DNA from: Thermostichus vulcanus str. 'Rupite'
GTDB lineage: Bacteria; Cyanobacteriota; Cyanobacteriia; Thermostichales; Thermostichaceae
DNA length: 64,000 nt
Assembly: GCF_022848905.1 (NCBI RefSeq)
Contig: NZ_JAFIRA010000009.1
Span: 1-64,000 of the forward strand
Direction of reading: 5' to 3'
Shown here: piece by piece, positions 26,928 to 37,000 of the stretch
Layout: every line of letters begins with the position of its first letter
Position numbering within the stretch: the stretch's first letter is position 1
Program-made: the position numbers and the translations under genes
The notes under the pieces: model-generated
The model's database searches: none
What the model saw: the letters and a program-made list of their open reading frames with translations, nothing else
What the model was told of the DNA's origin: nothing

Positions 26928-27527
26928 TCACGGAGTGGAATGGCTGTGGGAATGTCCGTGACTGTGGCCATGACCCTGCCCATGAGCATCGGCTCCACCT
27001 GTCAGCCTTAGCAAAGGAGCGGGTTCGGGCAAATTATGGGGATCCTCTCCCGGCTGAGCCACCTGAATCCAGTGAGAGATACCCTCTTCGCACTCTTGCA
27101 CCACCGGGATCGGGATGGTCTCGCCGGGCCGATCCGGTAACTTGAGGCTGATGCTGAACTCGTGCATAAATTCATCCGGCAGGGGGCCACCGCTCCAGAT
27201 CACCTCAGCAACGGTTTCTGTGATCATCCGTCCATGAGACTCGTAGGGAGTTTCCAGTGGTTTTTTCACAGTCTCGATTTCCCAGAGAGGATGTACCATC
27301 GGCTGTACAGAAGTCGCTCCCTCTGGGATCTGGACCCGCAAGCGGGTGGTCGGGGATCCATCGCAACCATGGGGAACACGAAAGGTTAATTTGGCATAGC
27401 TGCCTGCCGGTGCCTCCTTGGGATTGACCGTGACGTGGGCAAAAGCGGGGGAAAGGGCTAGAAGAGCCGAACCGAACGTCAGAGTGAACTTCGTTCCCAA
27501 GGACAGACCCTTTTGCAACTGTGACAT
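26928..27527 (-). CDS. YcnI-type copper-binding protein (DUF1775) with His-rich tail
   Basis: A 199-residue exported protein. The signal peptide ends in SPAFA, so the mature protein begins with HVTVNPKEAPAGSYAKLTFR. An N-terminal His right after cleavage is the copper ligand in known YcnI proteins. The beta-sandwich domain spans residues 31-160 and carries VPHGCDGSPTTRLRVQIP and VIWSGGPLPDEFMHEF. The C-terminus has an unusual His/Gly/Ser tail (HGQGHGHSHGHSHSH), likely another metal site. It is last in a leftward operon with cytochrome c6 and a His/Met-ladder protein. A tandem duplication of the start region lies immediately upstream. Confidence 0.85.
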   Translation of the reverse strand: MSQLQKGLSLGTKFTLTFGSALLALSPAFAHVTVNPKEAPAGSYAKLTFRVPHGCDGSPTTRLRVQIPEGATSVQPMVHPLWEIETVKKPLETPYESHGRMITETVAEVIWSGGPLPDEFMHEFSISLKLPDRPGETIPIPVVQECEEGISHWIQVAQPGEDPHNLPEPAPLLRLTGGADAHGQGHGHSHGHSHSHSTP

Positions 27528-27560
27528 ATCAATACCTCAACTGCGACATATCAATACCTC
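27517..27560 (-). repeat. Tandem 22-bp duplication covering the start codon of the YcnI-type gene
   Basis: AACTGTGACATATCAATACC at 27517-27536 (plus TC) is repeated at 27539-27560 with one mismatch. On the coding strand each copy holds GAGG, a spacer and ATGTC. The upstream copy gives a six-residue frame MSQLRY whose stop ends one base before the true ATG at 27527. The upstream frame may therefore couple or dampen translation. Confidence 0.85.
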
Positions 27561-27609
27561 TCTGTGTTGATTCCAAATCTTTTCCCAAAAATCTTTCTCA
27601 AATCTGGAT

Positions 27610-27924
27610 TTAGGGATGATGGTGATGGTGGGATCCCTCCGACTCGACCACACTCATGCTGTGGTGCCCCCAACTGGATAGGCCCATGGACACCAACCCA
27701 GCGCTGACCAGGCCCATGGACACCAACCCAAAGGACAAGGCCCCCATCGCGACCAAGCCAATCGAAACAATCCCGTGGGTAACGACCCCGATGGCAACAA
27801 TCCCGTGGGCAGAAATGCCAACCGCCACCAAGCCATGCGCTCCCACCCCCACAGACAAGATTTTGCGGGGGGATCGCTCTCCCTCGGAGCGGCTTTCCGG
27901 AAGCAAAATCGGATCCCTAGCCAT
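27610..27924 (-). CDS. Decapeptide-repeat protein with His/Met ladder and His tail
   Basis: A 104-residue protein. Gly recurs every five residues from 26 to 86, with small hydrophobic residues between, as in beta-solenoid or glycine-zipper repeats. At every tenth position stands a metal-type residue: His 30, 40 and 50, then Met 60, 70, 80 and 90. A HH pair at 87-88 and a terminal HHHHH follow. This regular ladder of His then Met suggests soft-metal (copper or silver) binding; this is an inference. The gene overlaps the end of petJ (ATG overlapping the TGA stop) and precedes the YcnI-type gene. No signal peptide is obvious. Confidence 0.75.
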   Translation of the reverse strand: MARDPILLPESRSEGERSPRKILSVGVGAHGLVAVGISAHGIVAIGVVTHGIVSIGLVAMGALSFGLVSMGLVSAGLVSMGLSSWGHHSMSVVESEGSHHHHHP

Positions 27925-28301
27925 CAGCTCTTACTCCAGTTGTGCTCTGCCCGATCCAAAACGTAGGCTGCTACAGATTCGATCTCTTCCGGTTTGAGGG
28001 TCTTGCCAAAAGCAGGCATGGCTCCCTTCCCTTTCGTGACCTGAGCTTGGATCAACTCCGGCGTATCCACGTGGTACTCGTGAAGAGCATCCAGAAAGAG
28101 AGTTTTCGCTGCCACCAAAGAATTGCGTCCGCCCAAATGGCACCCGATACACTTGGCTTGAAAGACTTTGGCACCTAGGGCTAAGTCGGGCTCAGCGAAG
28201 GCCCCTTGTGGGTCGAGAAGGGCAATAAAACCCAACAGCAGAAGCACTCCAAAGATCTTAATAATCGGTTTGATAATTTTGATGATCGGTATTTTGAGCA
28301 T
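27924..28301 (-). CDS. petJ: Cytochrome c6
   Basis: About 125 residues. A long, Ile/Lys-rich signal peptide runs to AFA, and the mature protein starts EPDLALGAKVFQAKCIGCHL. The haem-attachment motif is CIGCH and the Met axial ligand is in GAMPAFG. Cytochrome c6 carries electrons from cytochrome b6f to photosystem I in the thylakoid lumen and replaces plastocyanin when copper is scarce. The ATG at 28301 is preferred to an upstream start at 28346 because it leads straight into the signal peptide. It heads an operon with a metal-ladder protein and a YcnI-type protein, pointing to copper-linked control. Confidence 0.9.
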   Translation of the reverse strand: MLKIPIIKIIKPIIKIFGVLLLLGFIALLDPQGAFAEPDLALGAKVFQAKCIGCHLGGRNSLVAAKTLFLDALHEYHVDTPELIQAQVTKGKGAMPAFGKTLKPEEIESVAAYVLDRAEHNWSKS

Positions 28302-28492
28302 CGTTCTGACCGTAAAAACAGGGCAAAGTTGGTACAAAGGCAACACCCAGAAGAGAAAATCTGAGACTTACCGGCAGTCATTGTCTCAAGCCGGCCCAGA
28401 GGGGTCAAAAGACAGCCTGTCAACCTCACCCCGGATACCATAGGGTCAGAATCTCGATCGTGCTCCGCACGACCCGCAGGATCATCGAGTCC

Positions 28493-30400
28493 ATGAGCGG
28501 TCTGCCCCCCGATACGATTCATCTGGTGCGCCAAAAGGCCGATCTCGTCGAGGTGGTGGCCGAAAAAGTGGTGCTACGCAAGCAGGGTAAAAATTTTGTT
28601 GGGCTATGCCCCTTCCACAATGACCGCAAACCCAGCTTTCAGGTCAGCCCCAGCAAACAGATCTATAAGTGCTTCTCCTGTGGTGCCGGCGGGGATGTGC
28701 TGCGTTTTGTCAGCCAAATGGAGCATCTCTCCTTTGCCGAGGCAGTGCGCAAGTTGGCCCAGCGCTACCATGTGCCCCTCCCCGAGGGATCCCGGCAGGA
28801 GCGACAAGCCTACGAACGGCAACTTTCCCACCAAGAAAAGCTGCTGGAGATCCTGGCCTTAGCCGCCGACTTTTATCAGCATGCCCTCCGATCCCAGGTC
28901 GGAGCTGCTGCCCGGCAATACCTATACAGTCGCCACCTGAGCGAAGAAACCCTGCAGAAATTTCAGGTTGGCTTTGCCCCGCCCGGCTGGCAATCTTTAT
29001 ATGAGTACTTGGTTAATCAAAAGCGCCAACCGGTCAAGCTGCTGGAAGATGCCGGATTGTTGGTCGCCCGTCAACAGGGATCCGGCCATTATGACCGCTT
29101 CCGACACCGGATCATGCTGCCCATTTTTGATGGGCAAGGCCGGGTGATCGGGTTTGCTGGGCGTGCCCTCGGGGATGAGCACCCCAAGTACCTCAATTCC
29201 CCTGAGACCGAACTCTTCAACAAAAGCCAGGTGGTCTATGGTCTGAACTTTGCCCGCGAGGCCATTCTCAAAGCGGATCAAGCTTTGGTGGTGGAAGGGT
29301 ATTTTGACGTGATGGCTCTGCATCAGGCCGGGATCCAACAGACGGTGGCGGCCATGGGTACAGCCCTCACCCCGCAACAGGTCAAGACCTTACTGCGCTA
29401 CACCGAGTCCAAGCGCCTCATTTTTAATTTTGATGCCGATCGGGCCGGATTGAATGCGGCAACTCGGGCCATCGAGTCGATTGAAGAGCAGGCGCGGCGA
29501 GGAGAAGTGGAACTGCGCATTCTCACCCTTCCCGCTGGTAAAGATGCGGATGAGTTCCTGCGGGAGCACCCGGTTTCTGAATTCCAAACCTTACTGAATC
29601 AAGCCCCCCTTTGGCTGGATTGGCAAATTGAACAGGTGCTCGCCGGTCGAGATCTGAGTCGGGCCAGCGACTTTCAACAGGCCCATCAAGCCTTTGTGCG
29701 ATTGCTCGCCGGGTTGGGGGGGCAGTGGCGTTCGCTCTACTTACACCGAGTGGCCGAGTTACTCAGTCGGGGCAATGGTCGCCTCAGCCGCGATTTGGAA
29801 GAAGAACTGCGCCGGGGGGTACGACAATATCGTTGGGCCAAACCGGAACAACCTTCTCCCGCCAAGGGATCCAAACTCTTGCAATCGGAATCCCATCTGC
29901 TACAAATTTTTCTGCATTTTTGCGAGTACCGCCGTGAAATTCGGGAAGCTTTATTGGAGCGGGAATTGCAATTTAGCTTTCGCCCCCACCGGGATCTGTG
30001 GCAACGGATTTTGGAGCTGGTCTATGCTCAGCCGGAGCTGGAAACCCAAGAAGAACCTTTGCTCACAGCCTTGCGCACCATCTGTGCCCATGATGAACAG
30101 CTCAACGAGCGTCTCAGCCACTTGCTCTGGTTGGACGAGAATACCCGTGTGGCCTTGATGCGACCGCGGATTGTGGTGCGGGCTGCCATTGCCAACATGG
30201 AGCTGGAAATTCGCCAGAAACGGTATCGCTACTGGACACAACTGTGGGATCAAGCTTTTTCCGAAGGCAATACGGCCCTAGCTGCCCAGTACCAAGCCAG
30301 CATTCAACAGGAATACCAAGCGATTCAGTCTTTGCAACGGGATGTGCAACTGAGCCTGGAAGACATGCTAGAAACCCCGCTAGCTGAAGACTGGATTTGA
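28493..30400 (+). CDS. dnaG: DNA primase
   Basis: A 635-residue primase. The zinc-binding domain near residues 35-65 has CPFHNDRKPSF and CFSCG (CHC2 type). The TOPRIM core includes VVEGYFDVMALHQAG near 265 and FNFDADRAG near 315. The C-terminal 200 residues resemble the helicase-binding region. It makes RNA primers for replication. The ATG at 28493 (MSGLPPDTIHLVRQKADLVE) is where homologues begin; the frame extends 11 codons further up. It diverges from petJ across about 190 bases containing one copy of the GTGC-type hairpin stem at 28460. Confidence 0.95.
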   Translation: MSGLPPDTIHLVRQKADLVEVVAEKVVLRKQGKNFVGLCPFHNDRKPSFQVSPSKQIYKCFSCGAGGDVLRFVSQMEHLSFAEAVRKLAQRYHVPLPEGSRQERQAYERQLSHQEKLLEILALAADFYQHALRSQVGAAARQYLYSRHLSEETLQKFQVGFAPPGWQSLYEYLVNQKRQPVKLLEDAGLLVARQQGSGHYDRFRHRIMLPIFDGQGRVIGFAGRALGDEHPKYLNSPETELFNKSQVVYGLNFAREAILKADQALVVEGYFDVMALHQAGIQQTVAAMGTALTPQQVKTLLRYTESKRLIFNFDADRAGLNAATRAIESIEEQARRGEVELRILTLPAGKDADEFLREHPVSEFQTLLNQAPLWLDWQIEQVLAGRDLSRASDFQQAHQAFVRLLAGLGGQWRSLYLHRVAELLSRGNGRLSRDLEEELRRGVRQYRWAKPEQPSPAKGSKLLQSESHLLQIFLHFCEYRREIREALLERELQFSFRPHRDLWQRILELVYAQPELETQEEPLLTALRTICAHDEQLNERLSHLLWLDENTRVALMRPRIVVRAAIANMELEIRQKRYRYWTQLWDQAFSEGNTALAAQYQASIQQEYQAIQSLQRDVQLSLEDMLETPLAEDWI

Positions 30401-30422
30401 GGATCCGTTCAGGAGTATCCGT

Positions 30423-31601
30423 TCAAATCTCACCAAATCGCCCTGGAGATAGGCTAGGGATCCATTCATCTGCTTGCCCATAAGCGGATTGAGCAAAGCG
30501 GCGGGCCAAAACCGGGACGACGGCTAAGGGATTGCTGAACCCTGAAAACAGTTGCAACCCTTCCCATCCGGGCAGGGATCCCACCAAAGGCTGTTGATCG
30601 CCACTGAAGGCCACCAAACAGTGATACCACTGGCCGGGGAGGTGGGCCAATTTGGGCAGGTAGCGACCGGCCTGTTCCCGAATTTGCGCTTCACTGGCGG
30701 CGCCATCTACGACCGCATAGGGATCCGTCAACACACGGCTGATCTGGCCCATACGAATGCTGCCATCGGCAAATTGCAATACCCCCGCATCCAAAATCGG
30801 TGGGCAGGGTTCCTGCCCCGGTTCATCCCAGAGGGGAATCCGGTCGGGGCGGGTGGATCTCTGTTCCAGTTCAAAGCGTTGCGCAGGTGCGCTCATCACC
30901 AGCGCCTGCAATTTCAAGTCGGTGGGATTCAACTCCACCGACTCGGCATGGGTGAAGTAGATGGGCACTCGGATCCCGGCTTGGCGCAACAAAGCCCGTG
31001 TCCAACCCCCGGCGCACACCACCACCTGGGCCGCTCCGTGCAAAACTTCTCCCATTTCGACCCCGACAACGCGATCCCCTTGCTTGCACAAGCCTGTAAC
31101 CGTTCCGGTTAAAAGGGATCCCCCCAATCGTTGAAACGCCTTTTGAAAGGCGAGTGCCGTCAGGAAGGGGTTAATGTGCCCATGGCTGACCCAGAGGACT
31201 TGCTCCAGAGCTGCCGGATCCAGCAGCGGTTCCAGTTCACAGGCCGCCTCTACAGAAATGCGTTGGGGTGGGATCCGACAGTCGGCCATATCCGCCTCCA
31301 CCCCATCGGCATCGTAGCCAGGGGCAATTGGCATCAGCAAATCCAGCTCGCGGAACTGGATATCGGCTTCGAGTTCTTCCGATAGGGTGCGATAGCGTTG
31401 GATCCCTTCTTCGCCTAGAGCCTTGAGCATAGGCGTTTTGCCTGCCCAATGGGCCAGTCCACCGTAACTGTAGCGGGTCGCCCCATTCAGCACCGCATCT
31501 TTTTCAACCAGCAGTACGGCTCCCCCTTGGCGAGCCAGTTCATAGCTGAGAGCTGCCCCTGTGATCCCACCCCCGATGACAATCCAGTCGTAGTTTGCCA
31601 T
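30423..31601 (-). CDS. FAD-dependent oxidoreductase (DAO family)
   Basis: A 392-residue flavoenzyme. The N-terminus MANYDWIVIGGGITGAALSY gives the FAD-binding GxGxxG fold, then SYGGLAHWAGKT, and the C-terminal FSGDQQPLVGSLPGWEGLQL block typical of D-amino-acid oxidase/glycine oxidase relatives. A region around 160-200 fits the substrate domain. The substrate is unknown; glycine or D-amino-acid oxidation would be the default guess. The ATG at 31601 is chosen because conserved sequence begins there; a longer frame upstream would overlap the divergent MscS gene. The gene converges with dnaG with only 22 bases between. Confidence 0.88.
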   Translation of the reverse strand: MANYDWIVIGGGITGAALSYELARQGGAVLLVEKDAVLNGATRYSYGGLAHWAGKTPMLKALGEEGIQRYRTLSEELEADIQFRELDLLMPIAPGYDADGVEADMADCRIPPQRISVEAACELEPLLDPAALEQVLWVSHGHINPFLTALAFQKAFQRLGGSLLTGTVTGLCKQGDRVVGVEMGEVLHGAAQVVVCAGGWTRALLRQAGIRVPIYFTHAESVELNPTDLKLQALVMSAPAQRFELEQRSTRPDRIPLWDEPGQEPCPPILDAGVLQFADGSIRMGQISRVLTDPYAVVDGAASEAQIREQAGRYLPKLAHLPGQWYHCLVAFSGDQQPLVGSLPGWEGLQLFSGFSNPLAVVPVLARRFAQSAYGQADEWIPSLSPGRFGEI

Positions 31602-31745
31602 AGCCTTACTCTTTGCTGAAGCGCCCATTATTGTTGCCGCAAAAAGGGTGAGTTTAGGGTATCGGACATGGCAGAAACGGGATCCCTGTCTCTCCTCCTG
31701 GCGGATACTGGTCATGATTGAAGGATCCGAGTAGGAGGGCCAATC

Positions 31746-32624
31746 ATGAGCGAATTGCTGCAAACCATTAACCGTAGCCTGCTGGAGTTGGTGGGCCGAG
31801 GCATCGAGCTGTTGCCGGGCTTTTTGATTGCTGCTGCCATTCTCTGGGCTACCCGCTACGGCATGCAAGGGATCCGTCGTTTGGTGAGTTCTGCCGCTGC
31901 CCGTTGGATCCCCAGTCCCTCTCTGCAATTGCTGTTGGTGCAAACCAGTCAGGTGGGAGCTTGGGTGATCGGGATCCTGGCTGCCAGCGTCGTTGCTTTT
32001 CCAGATTTACGCTTGGGAGATTTGATCGGGCTATTGGGTTTGGGGTCAGTGGCGGTTGGTTTTGCCTTTCAAGATATCTTCAAGAACTTCTTGGCTGGCG
32101 TGTTGTTGCTTTTGAACGAACCCTTTCGGCTTAACGATCAAATTGTCGTTGGAGATTTTGAAGGCACTGTTGAAGAAATTAACATCCGCTCCACCCAAAT
32201 TCGCACCTACCAAGGGGAGCGCGTGGTTATCCCCAATGCCATGGTATTCACCAGCCCGATCACGGTTTTAACGGATCGCCTCTATCGCCGCACTGATCTG
32301 GAAATCGGCCTTGACTACAACACGCCTCTTGCCCGTGGACTACAGGTGTTAGGGGAAGCGATGCAGGGGGTAGAGGGGGTGTTAGTGGATCCCCCTGTTG
32401 AAATCGACATTGTTGGATTTGGGGATAGCTCGATTGATTTTGTCGTGCGCTACTGGACTCGGCCCCGTAAACCAGAGGTGCGCCTTGCTCGTACCCAAGT
32501 GATGATGGCTCTTAAACAGGCTTGTGATCAGGCAGGACTGATCATTCCCTATCCGATCCGCACCGTCTATATGTTTGACCAAGAGGTGTTTCAGGATCAC
32601 ACCCCCAATCCCAAAGCTGCCTAG
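31746..32624 (+). CDS. Mechanosensitive ion channel, small MscS family
   Basis: A 292-residue MscS-type channel with three N-terminal helices. The pore helix and following motif read LIGLLGLGSVAVGFAFQDIF then KNFLAGVLLLLNEPFRLNDQI, a classic MscS signature, followed by the beta domain GTVEEINIRSTQIRTYQGER and the C-terminal alpha/beta domain. It is closer in size to canonical MscS than the copy at 10832. A GGAGGG ribosome site precedes the ATG. It diverges from the flavoenzyme and converges with rodA. Confidence 0.93.
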   Translation: MSELLQTINRSLLELVGRGIELLPGFLIAAAILWATRYGMQGIRRLVSSAAARWIPSPSLQLLLVQTSQVGAWVIGILAASVVAFPDLRLGDLIGLLGLGSVAVGFAFQDIFKNFLAGVLLLLNEPFRLNDQIVVGDFEGTVEEINIRSTQIRTYQGERVVIPNAMVFTSPITVLTDRLYRRTDLEIGLDYNTPLARGLQVLGEAMQGVEGVLVDPPVEIDIVGFGDSSIDFVVRYWTRPRKPEVRLARTQVMMALKQACDQAGLIIPYPIRTVYMFDQEVFQDHTPNPKAA

Positions 32625-32651
32625 GGATCCCTGCTGGTGCTGGAACTGGGT

Positions 32652-33953
32652 TTAGGTGAAGAACGTGGTGCGTTGCCGGTGCATGACCACCGATTCCACC
32701 AAGCCAATGGCCAAAAAGTTGGTCAGCAGAGCGGAGCGACCATAGCTGAGAAAAGGCAGGGGCAAGCCGGTAATCGGGGCTAGGCCAATCGTCATACCGA
32801 TATTCACCACCGACTGAAACAGGATCATCGCCAGCACCCCGATGGCAATCAGGGATCCAAAATTGTCTTTGGCTCCTTGAGCAATGAAGATCAATCGCAC
32901 ACACACAATCCAAAGCAGAATCAACACCGTCAGGGTGCCGAAAAAGCCCATTTCCTCTCCAATCGCCGAAAAAATGAAGTCGGTATGTTGTTCGGGAATA
33001 AAGTCCAATTGGGTTTGGGTACCCTGCTGGATCCCTTGTCCCCAAAGGCCACCTGCCCCGATGGCAATGCGCGATTGGATCAGGTGATAGCCGGATCCCC
33101 AGGGTTCTTGGGCCGGATCGATGAAGATCTCCAGTCGCCGCCGTTGGTAGGGTTTAAGGAAGTGCCAAGCCACCTGCCCCAGATGTCCAGAAAGCAGGTT
33201 AATCACCCCAAACGTGACCGCTCCCGTCCAACGCCAGGGCAGCCGCCAAGCCGCCATACTCGCCATCCCTAAGCACCACAGCAACCACACCCACAGCATC
33301 CAGCTCAGTTCAGGACGAGTGTGGAGGCCGTAGAGAATTGCCCCTACCCCCGGTGACATGAGCAAAATGATCCAACTGCCCTTAGCCCCGGCCCAGTAGA
33401 GCATCGCCAGCAAAATCACCACAAACACCAGCGCCGTACCCAAGTTGGGCTGCAGAAAAATCAGCACCCAGGGGGGAGTAATCACAGCAACAGCTACCCA
33501 AATTTGACTGAAATACTTAATCGGCCAGTGGTGCAGGATGGCAGCCAGGGTGAGGATCACTCCCAGCTTGGCAAATTCCGAAGGTTGAATTTGGATCCCA
33601 GCGATGGAAAGCCAGCGCTCTGCCCCCCCACCCGCACTCCCAAAAAAGAGAACTGCGGTCAGTCCAGCTAACGTCAGGGCGTAGGTTACCCAATGCCAGC
33701 GCAAGAAGCGCTCATACGGGATCCGTGCCAAGGCCAAAAGGGGTACCAAACCAATCCCCGCCATGATCAACTGTTGGAGCCAGTAATGGCTAATGGGACG
33801 TTCCCGGACAGTACTGTGGATGGCCACAATACCAATGCCGGTTAAGACCAACACCGTCATCAACAAAATGCCATCGAATTCTCGCCAGGCGGCAAAGACT
33901 TGCCGGAGCTTCTTCCACGCCGATTGTGGGGATCGCGGCTGGGCCAAGGCCAT
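32652..33953 (-). CDS. rodA: Rod shape-determining protein RodA (SEDS glycosyltransferase)
   Basis: About 433 residues with ten membrane helices. SEDS landmarks are clear: QLIMAGIGLVPLLALARI in an early helix, IQPSEFAKLGVILTLA (containing the conserved Gln and Glu), and YHLIQSRIAIGAGGLWGQGI with EQHTDFIFSAIGEE near the C-terminal third. RodA polymerises lipid II into glycan strands for cell elongation. RodA is favoured over FtsW because of the QGIQQGTQTQLDFIPEQHTD spacing. Starts at 33953 or 33965 are both reasonable. It runs alongside the giant membrane protein gene with 66 bases between. Confidence 0.9.
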   Translation of the reverse strand: MALAQPRSPQSAWKKLRQVFAAWREFDGILLMTVLVLTGIGIVAIHSTVRERPISHYWLQQLIMAGIGLVPLLALARIPYERFLRWHWVTYALTLAGLTAVLFFGSAGGGAERWLSIAGIQIQPSEFAKLGVILTLAAILHHWPIKYFSQIWVAVAVITPPWVLIFLQPNLGTALVFVVILLAMLYWAGAKGSWIILLMSPGVGAILYGLHTRPELSWMLWVWLLWCLGMASMAAWRLPWRWTGAVTFGVINLLSGHLGQVAWHFLKPYQRRRLEIFIDPAQEPWGSGYHLIQSRIAIGAGGLWGQGIQQGTQTQLDFIPEQHTDFIFSAIGEEMGFFGTLTVLILLWIVCVRLIFIAQGAKDNFGSLIAIGVLAMILFQSVVNIGMTIGLAPITGLPLPFLSYGRSALLTNFLAIGLVESVVMHRQRTTFFT

Positions 33954-34019
33954 AGAAGGTTCCATCCAGTCACACCGAAACCAGTGTAGACCCAGATGCA
34001 AGAGCAGCCCCGTCCGACT

Positions 34020-37000
34020 TTATTCCCAGTTCTGCAGTTGGCCCAACCAAGTGTCTAGCCAGGATCCCAGTTGCTCCCGTCGCCGTTCAAAATTGGCCGC
34101 CACCCAAATCAAGAGCAGCCCCAAGAGAATGCCAATCCCCCAGAGCAGGAGGGAGTAGGAGGCCACCAGCAGCCACCCCTGCCGCAAGACCCCCAACCCA
34201 AAGCTGAGGGTGCCTATAAACAGATAGGCCCGCACTTGTAAAGCCAAGCCCAGCAGCCCCAAGGCCAACCCCAATCCCACTGGCCAGAACCCCGCCCAAA
34301 GTTGACCCTGGGTTTCTATTAAGGTGACCAAAACCAAGGCCCCAGAGGAAAAGGAACGCAGCCAATGCCGACCCTGACGGGCGGAAGACTGTTGTAGCCC
34401 CGGATCCACCTGTGCCACGTACAGCAGGGATCCCACGAGAGGCAGAGCATAGAGGGTTAAAGAAGACCACTCCTGCCGCCAGCCATAATCCAGGAGGATC
34501 CAGTTACTCAACAACAAACTGACATAGCCGAGGCGCACTTGGGAGCGCTGAATGGATAAGAAGGCGTAGTACACCGCCCCGAGGAGAAGGTTGCTGCTGT
34601 TGATCTGGGTGGCGGTGAGGAGCAGGATCCCAATCGGCAAGACCAAAGCCGTATTCCGCCAGGGATCCGGCCACCACCCCCAGCGCTCCCAGGGCAGGAA
34701 GTAGTACACCAACCCCAACCAGCAGGCCAGGGATCCCCCCCATATCCCCAGATCCACCTCAGGTAGCCATAGAAGCAGTGCAATAGCCAGGATCCCGGCC
34801 CATTGGAAAGCGCTGAGGTAACACCAGAGGGATTGCACCCGGTGAGGGGAAGGGTTAGCGTCTTGGCTTGTAGGAGGGATGGCAAGGGTGGGTAAGAGGG
34901 CGGGCTTTCTCCCTTGCCAGGCGGCATAGGCTGCTAACCCTGCTCCGGTGAGCAGCCAGAGGTTTTCTCCCAGCTGACTGAGCTTCACATCCAAAAGAGC
35001 AGGCAAGAGCACCAAGCTGGCCCATCCCCAGTTGCCGGCAGCAACCCGACCCAGCCAAAGGGTTTCGATCTGGAGAACCGCAGTGATCCAGAGCGGGCAA
35101 AGCCGGTAGGCCAGAGCCAAGATCAACCCCAACAGACCGATCAGCACCAGTCCAGCCCCGAAGGATCCCCCCGATTGCTGACTGAGAAAGTAAATCCAGC
35201 CCTCATAGGCAGCAAACGAAACGCCAAAAGCGCCTAGCAGCCCCATAGGGTTATCCACAGAGTTATCGGGAGAGTTATCGGGACGAGGCCTTGGCTGAGA
35301 TGGCTCCTGGGATATCGGGATCCCTTCCCGCCGCCCCAAACCCAATAACACGATGGAGAGGCCCAAGCTGCCCATACCCGTCAGCTCATTCCACTGGGCA
35401 TGGGATCCCAGCCAGCCCAAGCCGGCATAGATCAAAGGCCCCACCCAGAAACTACTCAGCTGCCGCCAAGGTTGCCCCCAGGCTTTGAGGAACACCGTTC
35501 TTTCCGGCCCAATCCAACACAGGATCCCCAAACTCAGGTTAATCGCCGCCACCAGGGAGAGAATCTCCGGCAGAGTCGACGGGGATCCCATCCACCGCCA
35601 CACTACAGCGCTGATCAGCAGCAGTTCCAAAGCCCAGCCTAGACCGTACAGCAGCGGATCCACGCTCGTACCCAAAACGGGGCTTGCCCCAGAGGACTCC
35701 GTCCCGTCGCCATCCTCGGTCTCGGAGCTGCCCGAATCTGGGGAAGGGATCCCGGCAGAGAGGGAAGCATAGAACGGGGTGATTTCCAGCCATAGCCGTA
35801 CCCCAAAAGCCATCAGGGTCAAGATGAGGGCTAAAAACAGTCTCGCTGCGATGGGTTGGGAGCCGAAGCTGCTATCTCCTTGTGAAGCGCTGTTGAGCCT
35901 GATGAACACCATGAACAAGGTGCCGCTGCTCCAAAGCAGAAGTGACACACCCAAGATCCCGCCCCAGCGATCCAATGCCGTTTGGTACACCACCTGCAAA
36001 CGCTCTGCCAGGTATTGGACTCCATAGCGACACAGACTGATTCCCAGCAACAGTGCAGCCAGGTAAATACCCCAATCCACTCCAGTCGGACGGAAGATCT
36101 GCCCCACCGCAGCAATCCCAAACCCCAGCCCTAGGGCTACCGTTAGCAGCGCGTAGGGCAAGCGAGCATACAGCCACACCTGGACGGCCACGAGCAGCAT
36201 CCCCAACCCTAGCCCCAAGATCCGGCTCCACGGTGCCCCCAGAGTGAGCACCTGGGCCAGCAGAATTGAGATAACGGCCAAGAGCTCAAGGGTCTCTCTG
36301 GAAGGGATCCCCTGCCGCCACTGTCCCCCCGATGCTGCCCCCGACGTTGATTGAGAAAGGGATCCCGGCTCGGTCGGGGGAATGGCCGTCTCCGCGTCGC
36401 GTAGGGAATGCGCAGCATCATCCGGGATCCGGTTCCCGTCGGCAGGACGGAGTCCTTGCGCCTGAGGCATAAACTCCAGCGGAGGCCAAGCCAGCACCTG
36501 CGCTACCGTCAGCACCAGAGGCACAGCCAGCCAGAGCCAGTTGAGATGTCCTGTTTCAGGCCGCCAAGGAACATCCAGCAGTATCCCTCCTTTCGTTAAG
36601 AACGTGAGATAGCTCCCCCCGGCCAATACCAACCCAATCCAATCGGCACTGCGCTGCCACACCTGCAAACCTGGAGGCCGCCCCGCTAACCCCAACGGCC
36701 AACGGTACAGGGCCACCCGTCCTACCCATTCCAGCAGCGCCAGCACCAGCAAAATCACTCCCCAAGCCGACCAACCTAGGTTAGGAAGCTGCCAGCGGAT
36801 CCCGGCCAGAAGGGCTGCCACCCCGTAGGCATGGGTGAGGAAGACCCAGCCGCGTAAGCGGTCGCGCAACGTAGTATCTTGCGTAGCAGGAAAGGGACGT
36901 TGGGCCGGCGAGGATGGCTCTGCTTCATCTCCGGCGGTTATTCCAGAGGGATAACTGGACTGATGCCACAGCCACCCGGCCAGGATCCCTGTCCCCAAAA

